Assembly (NCBI RefSeq): GCF_021049245.1
Contig: NZ_CP088020.1
Coordinates: forward strand, 1,990,001 to 2,054,000
Reading direction: 5' to 3'
Source of the DNA: Radiobacillus kanasensis
Lineage (GTDB): Bacteria; Bacillota; Bacilli; Bacillales; Amphibacillaceae
Length of the DNA stretch: 64,000 nt
The number at the start of each line of letters is the position of its first letter. Within the stretch, counting starts at the first letter, position 1. The translations under genes and the position numbers were made by a program. Under the pieces are notes generated by a model, which worked only from the letters and a program-made list of their open reading frames with translations, was not told the DNA's origin and did not search any database. Positions 55,801 to 64,000 of this stretch are shown in pieces.

Positions 55801-56392
55801 TCATTTCATTTTCATGGTGACTAATATACTGGTCTAAATCTTGTTGGTATTTAAACATTTCCACTTCAAGCGGACTAGGTTCCTCGTTAAACCGCTTTTT
55901 AAACAAGTGATTAAAAAATAAAATCATACCGACTCCAAGCCCAATTGAATAAGGTATTTGAAGCCATAACGGCTGGTCCACTTGTTTTCCGGTTATTAAA
56001 AAATGGAGCTTCTGTTGAACCTCCTGCATACTCACATCATAATGAAAATTCATGATTGCCATCGCTGATCCAACAAATAATAAAAGCCAGATCATAGATG
56101 CTAAGACAATCGATGGAGCCTTTGTTTGTTTCTGTAAATATAAAATCGTTTGAGTCGGTCCCACTAGCTGTAAATCACAGTCAGGGAATTGCTGTTGGAG
56201 CTTCTCTAGAATAAGGAAACCATCCAATACTCTTACGGGGTCTTTCTTATGGATAGTGAAGTCTATAAACGTGTTTTCTACTCTCCGTTTCAGGACTGAA
56301 CTAGAAGCGATTAATGCAATATCCTTCATCTGTAGTTGTTTGTTTGGGGTTACTTCTAGCTTTTTTTTCAATCTAATATAGACAATTTCCAA
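55769..56392 (-). CDS. spoVAA: Stage V sporulation protein AA
   Basis: 207-residue protein: soluble N-terminal domain (1-90) and two membrane spans (about 98-115 and 147-163). N-terminus MEIVYIRLKKKLEV with IALIASSSVLKR fits SpoVAA. Start is TTG 56392 with AGGAGGAG. First gene of the spoVA operon, expressed in the forespore. SpoVA proteins move dipicolinic acid in sporulation and germination. Confidence 0.93.
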   Translation of the reverse strand: MEIVYIRLKKKLEVTPNKQLQMKDIALIASSSVLKRRVENTFIDFTIHKKDPVRVLDGFLILEKLQQQFPDCDLQLVGPTQTILYLQKQTKAPSIVLASMIWLLLFVGSAMAIMNFHYDVSMQEVQQKLHFLITGKQVDQPLWLQIPYSIGLGVGMILFFNHLFKKRFNEEPSPLEVEMFKYQQDLDQYISHHENEMNVPDVRSRHR

Positions 56393-56418
56393 GGGAGTCT
56401 CCTCCTTTTAACTAGTTC

Positions 56419-56448
56419 TAGTATGGATGGAAATGGCTTAGTTCATGC
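56419..56448 (-). promoter_or_regulatory. Sigma-G promoter of spoVA operon
   Basis: Minus-strand -35 GCATG (56448-56444) and -10 CATACTA (56425-56419), spaced 18, matching the sigma-G pattern GHATR / CATNHTA. About 27 bases before the TTG start. Confidence 0.6.
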
Positions 56449-56481
56449 ACAGAGCATTCAGATTCTCTTCTTTGACCATAA

Positions 56482-56513
56482 AAAATCACCTGTTGCATCG
56501 CAACAGGTGATTC
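56482..56513 (-). terminator. Rho-independent terminator of sigF operon
   Basis: Perfect stem AATCACCTGTTGC / GCAACAGGTGATT with a 3-base loop and TTTTTT on the minus strand, 2 bases after the sigF stop. Confidence 0.92.
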
Positions 56514-56515
56514 CT

Positions 56516-57271
56516 TTATACCCCTATTTGTTCTTTTATATATTCTAGAATTCTCTTTTCAAGCCTGGACACTTGTACTTGAGAAATACCTAATCGTTCT
56601 GCGACCTCAGACTGGGTTTTGTCCTTATAGTACCGAAGATAAACGATGAGACGTTCACGTTCTTCTAGATTTCGTATTGCTTCTTGTAGAGCAATCTTAT
56701 CAAACCACTTCGTATCTTGATCGGCAATTTGATCAAGCAATGTAATTGGGTCGCCGTCATTCTCATACACCGTTTCGTGAATCGAATGAGGAAGCTTCCC
56801 GGCTTCTTGCGCATGAACGACTTCCTCTGGAGATAATTCCAATTCAACAGCCAACTCATTGATGGTAGGAGATCTCCCCATTTTTTTCGTAAGCTCATCC
56901 TTTTTCTTTCGGATTTTATTTCCGATTTCTTTTAAGGATCTACTTACTTTGACACTTCCATCATCGCGAATAAACCGCTGAATTTCTCCAATTATCATCG
57001 GGACTGCATAGGTCGAAAACCGAACGTCGTAGGACAGGTCAAATTTATCAATAGATTTTAAAAGTCCGATACAACCGATTTGAAATAAATCATCTGGGTC
57101 ATATCCTCTATTGATAAACCGTTGAACAACAGACCAAACAAGACGAACATTACGTTCCACTAAAATATCACGGGCCATCTGATCGCCTTGCTGGCTATCA
57201 TAAATGTATTTTTTTACTTGCTCGTCTGTCAGCTGTTCCTCTTTTTTGGATTTTTTAAGGTTTATTTCCAT
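56516..57271 (-). CDS. sigF: Forespore sigma factor SigF
   Basis: 251-residue sigma-70 family factor, first to act in the forespore. Region 2 with DLFQIGCIGLLKSIDKFDLSYDVRFSTYAVPMIIGEIQRFIRDD, region 3, and region 4 with TQSEVAERLGISQVQVSRLEKRIL. ATG 57271 is 6 bases after GGGG; the in-frame ATG two codons upstream is too close. Last of spoIIAA-spoIIAB-sigF. Confidence 0.97.
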   Translation of the reverse strand: MEINLKKSKKEEQLTDEQVKKYIYDSQQGDQMARDILVERNVRLVWSVVQRFINRGYDPDDLFQIGCIGLLKSIDKFDLSYDVRFSTYAVPMIIGEIQRFIRDDGSVKVSRSLKEIGNKIRKKKDELTKKMGRSPTINELAVELELSPEEVVHAQEAGKLPHSIHETVYENDGDPITLLDQIADQDTKWFDKIALQEAIRNLEERERLIVYLRYYKDKTQSEVAERLGISQVQVSRLEKRILEYIKEQIGV

Positions 57272-57280
57272 AGGCATCCC

Positions 57281-57721
57281 CTAATTGCATAAGGTTTTAC
57301 TCTTTTTTAGTTGTTTAATCAGCTTGACAGTCGTCCCTTGTCCAGGTACTGAAATAACCTCCAGCTTATCCATAAAGTTTTCCATAATCGTAAAACCCAT
57401 TCCTGAGCGTTCTAATTCTGGCTTTGACGTATAAAGAGGCTGAATGGCTTCTTCTACATTCAAGATTCCAATACCGTCATCTTGTATGATTAGTTCTACC
57501 ACATCATCTTGAAGCGTACACTTAATCTCGATCATCTTATCTGTTTCGTTATTGTACCCGTGAATAATAGAATTCGTAACAGCTTCCGAAACAACGGTCT
57601 TAATTTCTGTCAGTTCATCCACCGTAGGATCAAGCTGCGCAACAAATGCTGCAACTGTTACTCTTGCGAATGCTTCATTGGAACTCACACTACTAAATTC
57701 TAAATGCATTGTATTTTTCAT
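57281..57721 (-). CDS. spoIIAB: Anti-sigma-F factor / serine kinase SpoIIAB
   Basis: 146-residue GHKL kinase that binds SigF and phosphorylates SpoIIAA. N box [16 protein letters not shown]1 DDGIGI and G2 RSGMGFTIM are present. ATG overlaps the spoIIAA stop by 4 bases (ATGA). Confidence 0.97.
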   Translation of the reverse strand: MKNTMHLEFSSVSSNEAFARVTVAAFVAQLDPTVDELTEIKTVVSEAVTNSIIHGYNNETDKMIEIKCTLQDDVVELIIQDDGIGILNVEEAIQPLYTSKPELERSGMGFTIMENFMDKLEVISVPGQGTTVKLIKQLKKSKTLCN

Positions 57722-58071
57722 GAAGCTACCCCCAAGCTTAGCAAAGCAAATTCTTCCGTTTCTTCTAGTCGAATAATTTTAAACAAACCGGACATATCAA
57801 ACAGTCGTTTAACAGCAGGAGAAATGGCACAAACAACCATTTCGCCACCAGCTTGTGTGACTTCTTTATATCGTCCTAATATTACACCAAGCCCGGAGCT
57901 ATCCATAAAGGCTAAATCTCCTAGATTTAATACGACGTGCTCTGTGTTCGATTCACGAATGGCCATTTGCCATTCTGTTTTTAAATTTTCGGCAGCATGA
58001 TGGTCTAATTCACCAGTTAACCGCACCAGTAATACATTTTCTTTCTTCGTAAATTTAACAGAAAGACTCAC
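57718..58071 (-). CDS. spoIIAA: Anti-anti-sigma factor SpoIIAA
   Basis: 117-residue STAS protein. The phosphorylated serine lies in [10 protein letters not shown] (S58). Dephosphorylation by SpoIIE lets it free SigF. Start is GTG at 58071 with AAGGAGG. A sigma-H-like promoter is just upstream, as in B. subtilis. Confidence 0.97.
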   Translation of the reverse strand: MSLSVKFTKKENVLLVRLTGELDHHAAENLKTEWQMAIRESNTEHVVLNLGDLAFMDSSGLGVILGRYKEVTQAGGEMVVCAISPAVKRLFDMSGLFKIIRLEETEEFALLSLGVAS

Positions 58072-58104
58072 TACTGATTCCTCCTTCTTGTTCCTGTAGT
58101 GAAT

Positions 58105-58134
58105 CCTTTCTTCTTTTATCTAGCAAAATCCTGC
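58105..58134 (-). promoter_or_regulatory. Sigma-H-like promoter of spoIIA
   Basis: Minus-strand -35 GCAGGATTT (58134-58126), 12-base spacer, -10 GAAGAAAGG (58113-58105), against the consensus RnAGGAwWW / RnnGAATww; one key base of the -10 differs. 33 bases before the GTG start. A Spo0A box was not identified with confidence. Confidence 0.5.
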
Positions 58135-58170
58135 CCTCCGACAAAAGAAGTGGGAAATCGAAAAAAGTTC

Positions 58171-59355
58171 CTATGAAGGTTCGATTTTCAACATATTGTC
58201 CATGGATTTCTTAAATAATCTCCAGAAACTCGCATTATCTACATCCTCTTCGACAACAATCTGTGTTTCAGAGAGTAATTTATTGTCTTTTAGCACTTCT
58301 AACGTCCCTACTTTGTCACCTTTTTTAAGAGGGAGCACTATATCGGATTTCATTTTTACTTTCGTCTCAATATTTTCTAGCTTTTCTCCTTTTTTATGAA
58401 CAACAGAGATAGATTCATCTGTGACAACTCGAACTTTATCCTTTGCCGCTTTAATCATTTCTAAATTTGTAACAGGTTGATTGCTATCGAATAGCTTCTT
58501 GGTTGCAAATTGACTGAATGCATAATCAAGCATTTCCGTTACATCACTGTTTCTCTTCTTTGTAGTATCAGCACCCATCGCGACGGTAATTACTCTCATA
58601 TTGTTCTTCTTCGCCGTTGCGGTTAAACAATATTTGGCTTCAGAGGTATAACCCGTTTTCAGTCCGTCAACACCATCGTAAAACTTCACGAGTTTATTTG
58701 TATTTACTAACCAAAATTCATCCTCTGTACCTTCCCTTAAGTATCCATCGTACATACTTGTATATTCTGTAATCTCTTCATGTTTTAATAAGGCTTTTGC
58801 CATTACAGCCATATCGTAAGCTGTGCTGTAATGATCCTTTGCTGGAAGACCTGTTGGGTTTTTAAAGTGTGTATTCTCGAGACCAAGTTTTTTCACTTTG
58901 TCATTCATCATTTTGACAAACGTCTTTTCACTACCTGCAATATGCTCTGCTAAAGCTACACTCGCATCATTCCCAGACGCAATGGCTACTCCTTTCAACA
59001 AATCTTTTACAGACATTTCTTCCCCTTCCTCTAAAAAGATTTGCGAACCACCCATAGAAGCCGCATGCTCACTAACTCGAACCGTTTCATCTAGTTTGAT
59101 TTGACCCTCTTCCAATGCTTCCATAATTAGTAAAAGCGTCATAATTTTCGTCATACTAGCAGGTGGCAATACTTCATGCGCGCTTTTTTCATATAAAATT
59201 TTTCCGGTATCACGTTCTATTAAAATGGCTGACTTGGAGTTCTCTGCTAAATTTAAATCATCCTTTTCCTTTACCTTTTCTTCCGCTTGGATAGGTTGGA
59301 GTCCAATCAAGCCTATACTTATGACCATAATGCATTTTAGAAAGAATTTCTTCAT
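58171..59355 (-). CDS. dacF: D,D-carboxypeptidase DacF
   Basis: 394-residue sporulation penicillin-binding protein. Signal peptide 1-24, SxxK SMTK (67-70), SGNDASVALAEH and LKTGYTSEAKY, and a C-terminal beta domain plus amphipathic tail (WRLFKKSMDNML). Acts in the forespore to trim cortex stem peptides. Lies just upstream of spoIIA, as in B. subtilis, with a sigma-F promoter; read-through into spoIIA is likely. Confidence 0.95.
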   Translation of the reverse strand: MKKFFLKCIMVISIGLIGLQPIQAEEKVKEKDDLNLAENSKSAILIERDTGKILYEKSAHEVLPPASMTKIMTLLLIMEALEEGQIKLDETVRVSEHAASMGGSQIFLEEGEEMSVKDLLKGVAIASGNDASVALAEHIAGSEKTFVKMMNDKVKKLGLENTHFKNPTGLPAKDHYSTAYDMAVMAKALLKHEEITEYTSMYDGYLREGTEDEFWLVNTNKLVKFYDGVDGLKTGYTSEAKYCLTATAKKNNMRVITVAMGADTTKKRNSDVTEMLDYAFSQFATKKLFDSNQPVTNLEMIKAAKDKVRVVTDESISVVHKKGEKLENIETKVKMKSDIVLPLKKGDKVGTLEVLKDNKLLSETQIVVEEDVDNASFWRLFKKSMDNMLKIEPS

Positions 59356-59385
59356 GACTATACCTCCATAATCGTAGTATTCATA

Positions 59386-59416
59386 TTTTTTCCATGATCA
59401 CGATGTTTTATAACAA
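59386..59416 (-). promoter_or_regulatory. Sigma-F promoter of dacF
   Basis: Minus-strand -35 GTTATA (59416-59411), 15-base spacer, -10 GGAAAAAATA (59395-59386), matching the sigma-F pattern GywTA / GGnrAnAnTR. 30 bases before the ATG. Confidence 0.65.
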
Positions 59417-59588
59417 AAAAATGACTCTGGGACTAATCTATAACTTTCCACTTCTAAAGAAGAACATTTACAGGATAGGAAGATTTGAATGGTAATACCA
59501 ATAGTTGCTTTTTCATTCGTATTGGATAGAAATTGCGACATAACTCTAATTAAAAATTTATTGAAAGAATAATGAAGTGAAGCTTGAT

Positions 59589-59775
59589 GCCGCGCTTCGG
59601 CAGAATACTCCGCTTTCCGCGGGCACGGCCTCAGCTTCCTCAGAAGAAAACCACTTCCTTGAAAAAGAAACCCGTTTTTTCTGCGTGCGATGTTTATTCT
59701 AAGAAGCTTTCCTTGTCCTGCGGGATCTTCGGACTCGTGCTGTTCCCGCAGGAGTCTCCGCATTCTGCCTACGCT
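59589..59775. repeat. GC-rich palindromic module, type 1
   Basis: Inverted relative to 24196-24384. Carries a 10-base perfect pair TCCTGCGGGA / TCCCGCAGGA in its right half and terminal arms around GGCAGAATACTCCG and CGCATTCTGCC. Confidence 0.75.
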
Positions 59776-59864
59776 TGTAGGTGTTTTCTAATATAGTAGG
59801 TTATTAAACGTATAAAATGAATAGACCAAGAAACACTTCTGACTTGAAAAGAACTCCGTTCTAA

Positions 59865-59983
59865 GCTGCGGAAAAATGCCAGACTCCTGTGGGAAAGGAA
59901 CAGTTGAAGACCCCACAGTGAGCGTTCTTTGCGAGCGAGGAGGCTGAGGCGTTCCCCACGGAAAGCGAGTATTTTTCCGCAGC
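59865..59983. repeat. GC-rich palindromic module, type 2
   Basis: Terminal arms GCTGCGGAAAAAT / ATTTTTCCGCAGC are a perfect 13-base inverted repeat; inside lie ACTCCTGTGGG and GAAGACCCCACAG and GAGCGAGGAGGCTGAGGC. Inverted relative to 23843-23965. Confidence 0.8.
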
Positions 59984-60078
59984 GCCGCATTAGCAGTCAA
60001 CTTGATAAAGTATATACGAGTCCTTATTTCGTTACGTCGCAGTCTATATATTATTTGCCACAAAATTAGTTAAAAAGA

Positions 60079-60135
60079 AAAATCCGAACTGATTCGAATT
60101 CTAATAAAAGAATATTGAACCATAGTTCGGATTTT
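60079..60135 (-). terminator. Repeat-borne terminator of pdp
   Basis: Arms AAATCCGAACT / AGTTCGGATTT around TTCGAATTCTAAT, tail TTTTTCTTTTT on the minus strand. About 45 bases beyond the pdp stop, with no other terminator in between. Confidence 0.8.
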
Positions 60136-60179
60136 ATGATGATTAAATCACATTTGTCCCTGTCTCATGTTAGTTATCA

Positions 60180-61481
60180 TTATCGAATTACTTTGTAGAT
60201 TAATGGATTCGTAGCCGGTCTACTTTCTCCAATTTCAAATGCTTCTTGAACCTTTTGCATCGAATCAGTTGGGTTTTCTACATCACTATGAAGAACCGCT
60301 ATAGCTTCACCCTGTTGCACAGAATCGCCCATTTTCTTTTTCAACGTGATACCTACGCCATGTTGAATTTTATCTTCTTTTGTTGCCCTTCCTGCGCCTA
60401 AGTACATGGCAGCAACTCCAATAGATTCCGCATCAATTGCCGTAACATAACCGGACTTTTCTGCTAAAACGTCTACATGATAGCCAGAGGTTGGCAACGT
60501 TTCAGGATGATCGATTTGATTAATGTCCCCACCCTGTGCCTCAATAAAGGAACGGAATGCTTGAAAAGCCTTACCATTTTCAAGGTTCTTCTCTAGTTCT
60601 TGATAAGCTGTTTCATAATTATCAAATACTTCAGCAAGAACGGTCATATGTGCAGCTAATTCCAATCCTAATTGTCTCAAATCAGGAATGTTTTTTCCTT
60701 GTAGAACGTCCATAGCTTCCCGGACTTCGTTCGCATTTCCGATTTCGTAGCCAAGTGGTTGATTCATATCACTAATGACAGCTACTGTTGTTCGGCCAAG
60801 ATTATTTCCGATCTTGACCATTTCCTCTGCCAAAGCTTGTGAATCCTCTAACGTTTTCATGAAGGCTCCCGTACCTGTTTTGACATCTAGAACGATACTA
60901 TCTGCGCCTGAAGCTAGCTTTTTACTCATTATAGAACCCGCTATTAAAGGAATAGAATCCACAGTTGAGGTAACATCTCGCAATGCATATAATTTCTTAT
61001 CTGCAGGAGCTAGATTTCCAGTTTGACCTGCTACCGCAAGCTTATACTGATTGACGGTAGAAATAAATTGCTCTTTCGTCATTTCTACATCAAAACCAGT
61101 GATGGACTCTAATTTATCAATCGTACCACCCGTATGTCCTAATCCTCGACCGGACATTTTAGCAACTGGAACACCTACCGAGGCTACTAACGGACCAGTG
61201 ATAAAGGTTATTTTATCCCCGACACCACCAGTGGAGTGCTTATCCACCTTATGCCCGTTGATGGCTGATAGGTCGATGGTTTCTCCTGAATCAACCATTG
61301 CCTTCGTTAAGGTAGCCGTTTCTTTTTCATCCATTCCTTGAAAGTAAATGGCCATTAACAGGGAAGAAGCTTGGTAGTCTGGAATACTACCGTCCGTATA
61401 TCCTTTTATAAAGTGTTGAATCTCTTCATCTGATAAGGACTGTCCGTCTCGTTTTTTTCGTATGATATCTACTATTCTCAT
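60180..61481 (-). CDS. pdp: Pyrimidine-nucleoside phosphorylase
   Basis: Phosphorolysis of uridine, thymidine and deoxyuridine, giving the base and (deoxy)ribose-1-phosphate. 433 residues, the same as the B. subtilis enzyme. Signature SGRGLGHTGGTIDKLESI and KHSTGGVGDKITF are present. ATG 61481 is 6 bases after AGGTG; the GTG at 61490 lies in the site. Third gene of the salvage cluster deoB-punA-pdp; the 192-base gap to punA is longer than usual. Confidence 0.96.
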   Translation of the reverse strand: MRIVDIIRKKRDGQSLSDEEIQHFIKGYTDGSIPDYQASSLLMAIYFQGMDEKETATLTKAMVDSGETIDLSAINGHKVDKHSTGGVGDKITFITGPLVASVGVPVAKMSGRGLGHTGGTIDKLESITGFDVEMTKEQFISTVNQYKLAVAGQTGNLAPADKKLYALRDVTSTVDSIPLIAGSIMSKKLASGADSIVLDVKTGTGAFMKTLEDSQALAEEMVKIGNNLGRTTVAVISDMNQPLGYEIGNANEVREAMDVLQGKNIPDLRQLGLELAAHMTVLAEVFDNYETAYQELEKNLENGKAFQAFRSFIEAQGGDINQIDHPETLPTSGYHVDVLAEKSGYVTAIDAESIGVAAMYLGAGRATKEDKIQHGVGITLKKKMGDSVQQGEAIAVLHSDVENPTDSMQKVQEAFEIGESRPATNPLIYKVIR

Positions 61482-61673
61482 TGAAATCACCTATATTCAT
61501 CAAAATAATGTCACTTATAATGCGTATTCAAAAAGATGGGAGGCCGCTTCAGCAAAATGACCACTTTGCTACCTTGCATCGAGGAATTTATCTCCACTGA
61601 ACGAACTGAAGACTCAAGGTACATAAACTACTCTGAGAAGGAAGCGATTTCCACCGGAATTTTGGTCGTCCTC
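61482..61673. other. Unexplained 192-base spacer between punA and pdp
   Basis: In B. subtilis the genes are close together. Here the spacer has more even base composition than normal intergenic DNA and an open plus-strand frame, but no start with a ribosome site. It includes a small palindrome GCAAA-ATGACCAC-TTTGC. I see no terminator or known RNA family. Confidence 0.4.
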
Positions 61674-62489
61674 TTATACAGGAAGTGTACGAATGATTTC
61701 TTTCATAAATCGAAGGAAGTCTTCTTTTACTTGTTCTGTTGTTTCCATCACTTCCTCGTGAGTTAATGGCTGATCAAGAATGCCCGCTGCCATATTAGAA
61801 ATACAAGATATCCCAAGCACTTCTAATCCAGCGTGATTTGCAACAATGACTTCCGGAACGGTCGACATACCTACCGCATCGCCACCCCATTTTCGTAGCA
61901 TTTTCACTTCGGAACCCGTTTCATAAGATGGCCCTGTATTTCCTACATAAACACCTTGTTGTACTTGTATGTTTAAAGAATCTGCCACTTGTTTTGCATG
62001 TTGTAAAAGCCTCTTACTATACGCCTCCGACATGTCAGGAAATCTCGGTCCTAGCTCTTCCTCATTCTTCCCAATAAGTGGATTTGTTCCGAAGTTATTA
62101 ATATGATCTTCAATTAACATTAAATGACCAGGCTTAAAGGACTCATTAATACCACCAGCCGCATTCGTAACGATTATTTGTTCAACACCTAAGGCTTTCA
62201 TCACTCGAATAGGAAAGGTTACTTGTTCCATTTGATAGCCTTCATAAAAATGGAATCTTCCTTGCATCGCTACAACAAGCTGACCTTCAAGTGTTCCAAT
62301 AACTAATTGCCCTTTATGCCCAGATACTGTTGAAACAGGAAAATGCGGAATGTCTTGATAAGGGATAGCTATTGGATTTTCAATATCTTCTGCTAAGACA
62401 CCTAACCCTGAACCGAGAATAAGTCCAATCTTCGGTGCTTGATCTACTTGTTTTAAAATATAATCTTTTGCTTCTACTGCGTTCGTCAT
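61674..62489 (-). CDS. punA: Purine-nucleoside phosphorylase (trimeric type)
   Basis: 271 residues, matching B. subtilis PupG, acting on guanosine and inosine. LILGSGLGVL, GHKGQLVIG, VTNAAGGINESF and the substrate loop GNTGPSYETGSEVKM are typical of the low-molecular-mass family. AGGGGGGAA precedes the ATG. 13 bases after deoB: one operon. Confidence 0.96.
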   Translation of the reverse strand: MTNAVEAKDYILKQVDQAPKIGLILGSGLGVLAEDIENPIAIPYQDIPHFPVSTVSGHKGQLVIGTLEGQLVVAMQGRFHFYEGYQMEQVTFPIRVMKALGVEQIIVTNAAGGINESFKPGHLMLIEDHINNFGTNPLIGKNEEELGPRFPDMSEAYSKRLLQHAKQVADSLNIQVQQGVYVGNTGPSYETGSEVKMLRKWGGDAVGMSTVPEVIVANHAGLEVLGISCISNMAAGILDQPLTHEEVMETTEQVKEDFLRFMKEIIRTLPV

Positions 62490-62502
62490 ATTACCGTTCC
62501 CC

Positions 62503-63678
62503 CTATTTTAATTCGTCTAAAAAGCTTACACCGTGTTCTGGTTTTTTAATTTGGAAGTTATCTGCAATGGTAGCCCCAATATCAGCAAACGTTTGGCGAA
62601 TCGGAAGTTCTTTTCCACCTTCGAGACCTTTCGAATACACGAGTAAAGGAACATATTCTCTCGTATGGTCCGTTCCGTGATGGACAGGATCATTTCCGTG
62701 ATCTGCAGTAATAATCAACAAATCATCTTCCTTTAAATTCTCTAGAACTTCCGGAAGCTGTTTATCAAACGCTTCCAAAGCATCTCCGTATCCTTGTGGG
62801 TCTCGTCTATGTCCATACTTGGCATCAAAATCAACGAGATTTAAAAAACTAATACCTTGAAAGTCTTCTTTTGTCGTGTTCACGATTTGAACCATACCAT
62901 CGTCATTATCTTTCGTGCGAATGGATTTTGTAACCCCTTCTCCATCATAAATGTCAGAAATCTTTCCAATAGCAATCACATCAAGGTTTTCATCTTTTAG
63001 CTCATTCATGACCGTACGACCAAATGGCTTAAGAGCATAATCATGTCGATTAGATGTACGTTCAAATGCACCAGGGACTCCTATAAATGGTCTCGCAATC
63101 ACTCGACCTACCATATATTTTTCATCTAACGTCAACTCGCGAGCTATTTCACAAATTTTATACTGCTCTTCAATTGGAATAATCTCTTCATGGGCTGCGA
63201 TTTGTAAAACGGAATCCGCCGAAGTGTACACAATAAGTGCACCTGTTTCCATATGCTCTTTTCCTAGTTCTTTAATTATCTCAGTTCCAGAAGCTGGTTT
63301 ATTTCCAATAATTTTTCGACCAGTCTTCTCTTCTAAATCTTGCAAGAGCTCTTCTGGGAATCCATCTGGGAATGTTCGAAACGGTTGATCAATTCGTAAA
63401 CCCATGATTTCCCAGTGACCAGTCATTGTATCCTTTCCATTTGAAGCCTCCTGCATTTTCGTATATGATGCCATCGGTTTATCGGCCTTGGGGATTCCTT
63501 TGATTTCTCGAATGTTACTTAGACCAAGTCTTGCCATCGTAGGCATTGTTAACCCCTGCATATGCTCAGCGATATGTCCAAGTGTATCTGAACCAATATC
63601 ATTAAAAGCTTCAGCATCCGGTGCTTCTCCAATTCCTACCGAGTCCATAACAATAACAAATATTCTTTTGAATGACAT
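62503..63678 (-). CDS. deoB: Phosphopentomutase
   Basis: Interconverts (deoxy)ribose-1- and 5-phosphates made by PunA and Pdp. 391 residues of the alkaline phosphatase superfamily: metal motif [14 protein letters not shown] (D11), [11 protein letters not shown], and [27 protein letters not shown] precedes ATG. First gene of the deoB-punA-pdp cluster (drm in B. subtilis). Confidence 0.97.
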   Translation of the reverse strand: MSFKRIFVIVMDSVGIGEAPDAEAFNDIGSDTLGHIAEHMQGLTMPTMARLGLSNIREIKGIPKADKPMASYTKMQEASNGKDTMTGHWEIMGLRIDQPFRTFPDGFPEELLQDLEEKTGRKIIGNKPASGTEIIKELGKEHMETGALIVYTSADSVLQIAAHEEIIPIEEQYKICEIARELTLDEKYMVGRVIARPFIGVPGAFERTSNRHDYALKPFGRTVMNELKDENLDVIAIGKISDIYDGEGVTKSIRTKDNDDGMVQIVNTTKEDFQGISFLNLVDFDAKYGHRRDPQGYGDALEAFDKQLPEVLENLKEDDLLIITADHGNDPVHHGTDHTREYVPLLVYSKGLEGGKELPIRQTFADIGATIADNFQIKKPEHGVSFLDELK

Positions 63679-63787
63679 ACGTGTATCCTCCTATGTACGT
63701 TCTTTTCTTACTTTTCCAATCTTTCTATATAATATCACAAAATTAACGTTGTATGATGTCAGACCTCTTAAAAGAGGTATCACCCAT

Positions 63788-64000
63788 TTATGCTCTTGGG
63801 TGATATGTTTTATAAATATCCTTTATTCTTGCCTTTGATACATGTGTATAAATTTGTGTCGTCGAAATATCTGCATGGCCAAGCATCTCTTGAACAGATC
63901 TTAGGTCTGCGCCATTTTCTAGCAAGTGTGTTGCAAAGGAATGCCGCAATGTATGCGGAGTAATTTCTTTTTTTATACCTGCATCTCTAGCAATTCCCTT
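63788..64000 (-). CDS. xerD: Tyrosine recombinase XerD, C-terminal 70 residues
   Basis: The frame is open to the window edge and reads in order the catalytic-domain motifs [41 protein letters not shown], i.e. the HxxR box (HTLRHS), the LGH box and the nucleophile tyrosine (IYTHV). This identifies XerC/XerD; position next to deoB indicates XerD (RipX), which resolves chromosome dimers at dif. The stop lies in a hairpin (ATCACCC / GGGTGAT, 63781-63804) that may be its terminator. N-terminal three quarters lie outside the window. Confidence 0.93.
   Translation of the reverse strand, partial: KGIARDAGIKKEITPHTLRHSFATHLLENGADLRSVQEMLGHADISTTQIYTHVSKARIKDIYKTYHPRA

Larger units (their letters stand above)
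59423..60166. mobile_element. Non-autonomous repeat element, copy 4 (IS1182-like ends)
   Basis: Gene-free 0.74 kb with left end GACTCTGGGACTAA and right end, read inward, GAGACAGGGACAAA, both resembling the end of the IS at 5973. Contents in order: GATAGAAATTGCGACATAAC block, module type 1 (59589-59775), spacer, module type 2 (59865-59983), TTACGTCGCAGTCTATATATT block, terminator hairpin (60079-60135). Lies between dacF and pdp, filling the 824-base gap. Open frames here are shadows. It is the most complete copy and the reference for the family in this window. Confidence 0.7.

Noticed and set aside
59398..60063. Overlapping open frames of 70-121 codons between dacF and pdp
   Set aside because: Same repeat modules in another copy; translation is cysteine- and arginine-rich without a sensible pattern, and frames conflict with one another.

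Overview
The window is chromosomal backbone from a spore-forming, aerobic, low-GC Gram-positive bacterium of the Bacillaceae. Gene order from chorismate synthase to XerD largely follows the B. subtilis aroF-to-ripX segment, read on the minus strand. Protein similarity is high for signature sporulation proteins (SpoIVA, SigF, SpoIIAA/AB, SpoVAA/AB/AF, CotJ, SleB/YpeB, SpmA/B). Differences in local gene content suggest a relative outside the B. subtilis group, perhaps among the halotolerant genera (Oceanobacillus/Virgibacillus/Halobacillus/Pontibacillus), but the genus is inference only.

Layout: 1-5.6 kb holds aroC (partial), cheR, ndk, the menaquinone side-chain genes hepT-menG-hepS, and hbs. 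At 6-7.8 kb an IS1182-type insertion sequence sits between hbs and spoIVA and abuts the spoIVA stop codon. From 7.8 to 22.5 kb come spoIVA, yphF/yphE, spoVIF, gpsA, der, the YIEGIA pair, yphA, rpsA, plsC, cmk, ypfB, motI, ypeB-sleB and prsW. Then ansA (plus strand), a 0.9 kb repeat region, ypdA, gudB, mecB, ypbG, a CBS-ACT gene, the plus-strand cotJABC operon, ypbE-ypbD-recS-ypbB, fer, and sigX-rsiX. At 37.5-38.9 kb a cobalamin riboswitch controls a DUF4430 lipoprotein and an ECF transporter S subunit. The cytochrome c maturation/respiration operon resABCDE follows, then rluB, spmB-spmA-dacB, scpB-scpA, an orphan ribT, a small M50 protease, ppiB and lysA. Last are a reduced spoVA operon (AA, AB, AEA, AF only), sigF-spoIIAB-spoIIAA-dacF, pdp-punA-deoB and the 3' part of xerD.

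Functional themes: sporulation and germination dominate, and several sporulation operons have recognisable sigma-E, sigma-F, sigma-G or sigma-H promoters. Respiration is served by menaquinone synthesis and resABCDE. Envelope functions (sigX/rsiX, two D,D-carboxypeptidases) and nucleoside salvage make up much of the rest.

The least ordinary feature is a dispersed repeat family of 0.3-0.9 kb at four intergenic sites (23.6, 37.1, 50.8 and 59.4 kb). The better-preserved copies have ends resembling the terminal inverted repeat of the IS1182-type element at 6 kb. Every copy carries an end hairpin oriented to act as a rho-independent terminator for the neighbouring upstream gene. I read this as a non-autonomous, IS1182-mobilised element family that supplies gene terminators. 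No CRISPR array, rRNA, tRNA, prophage or defence island was recognised.
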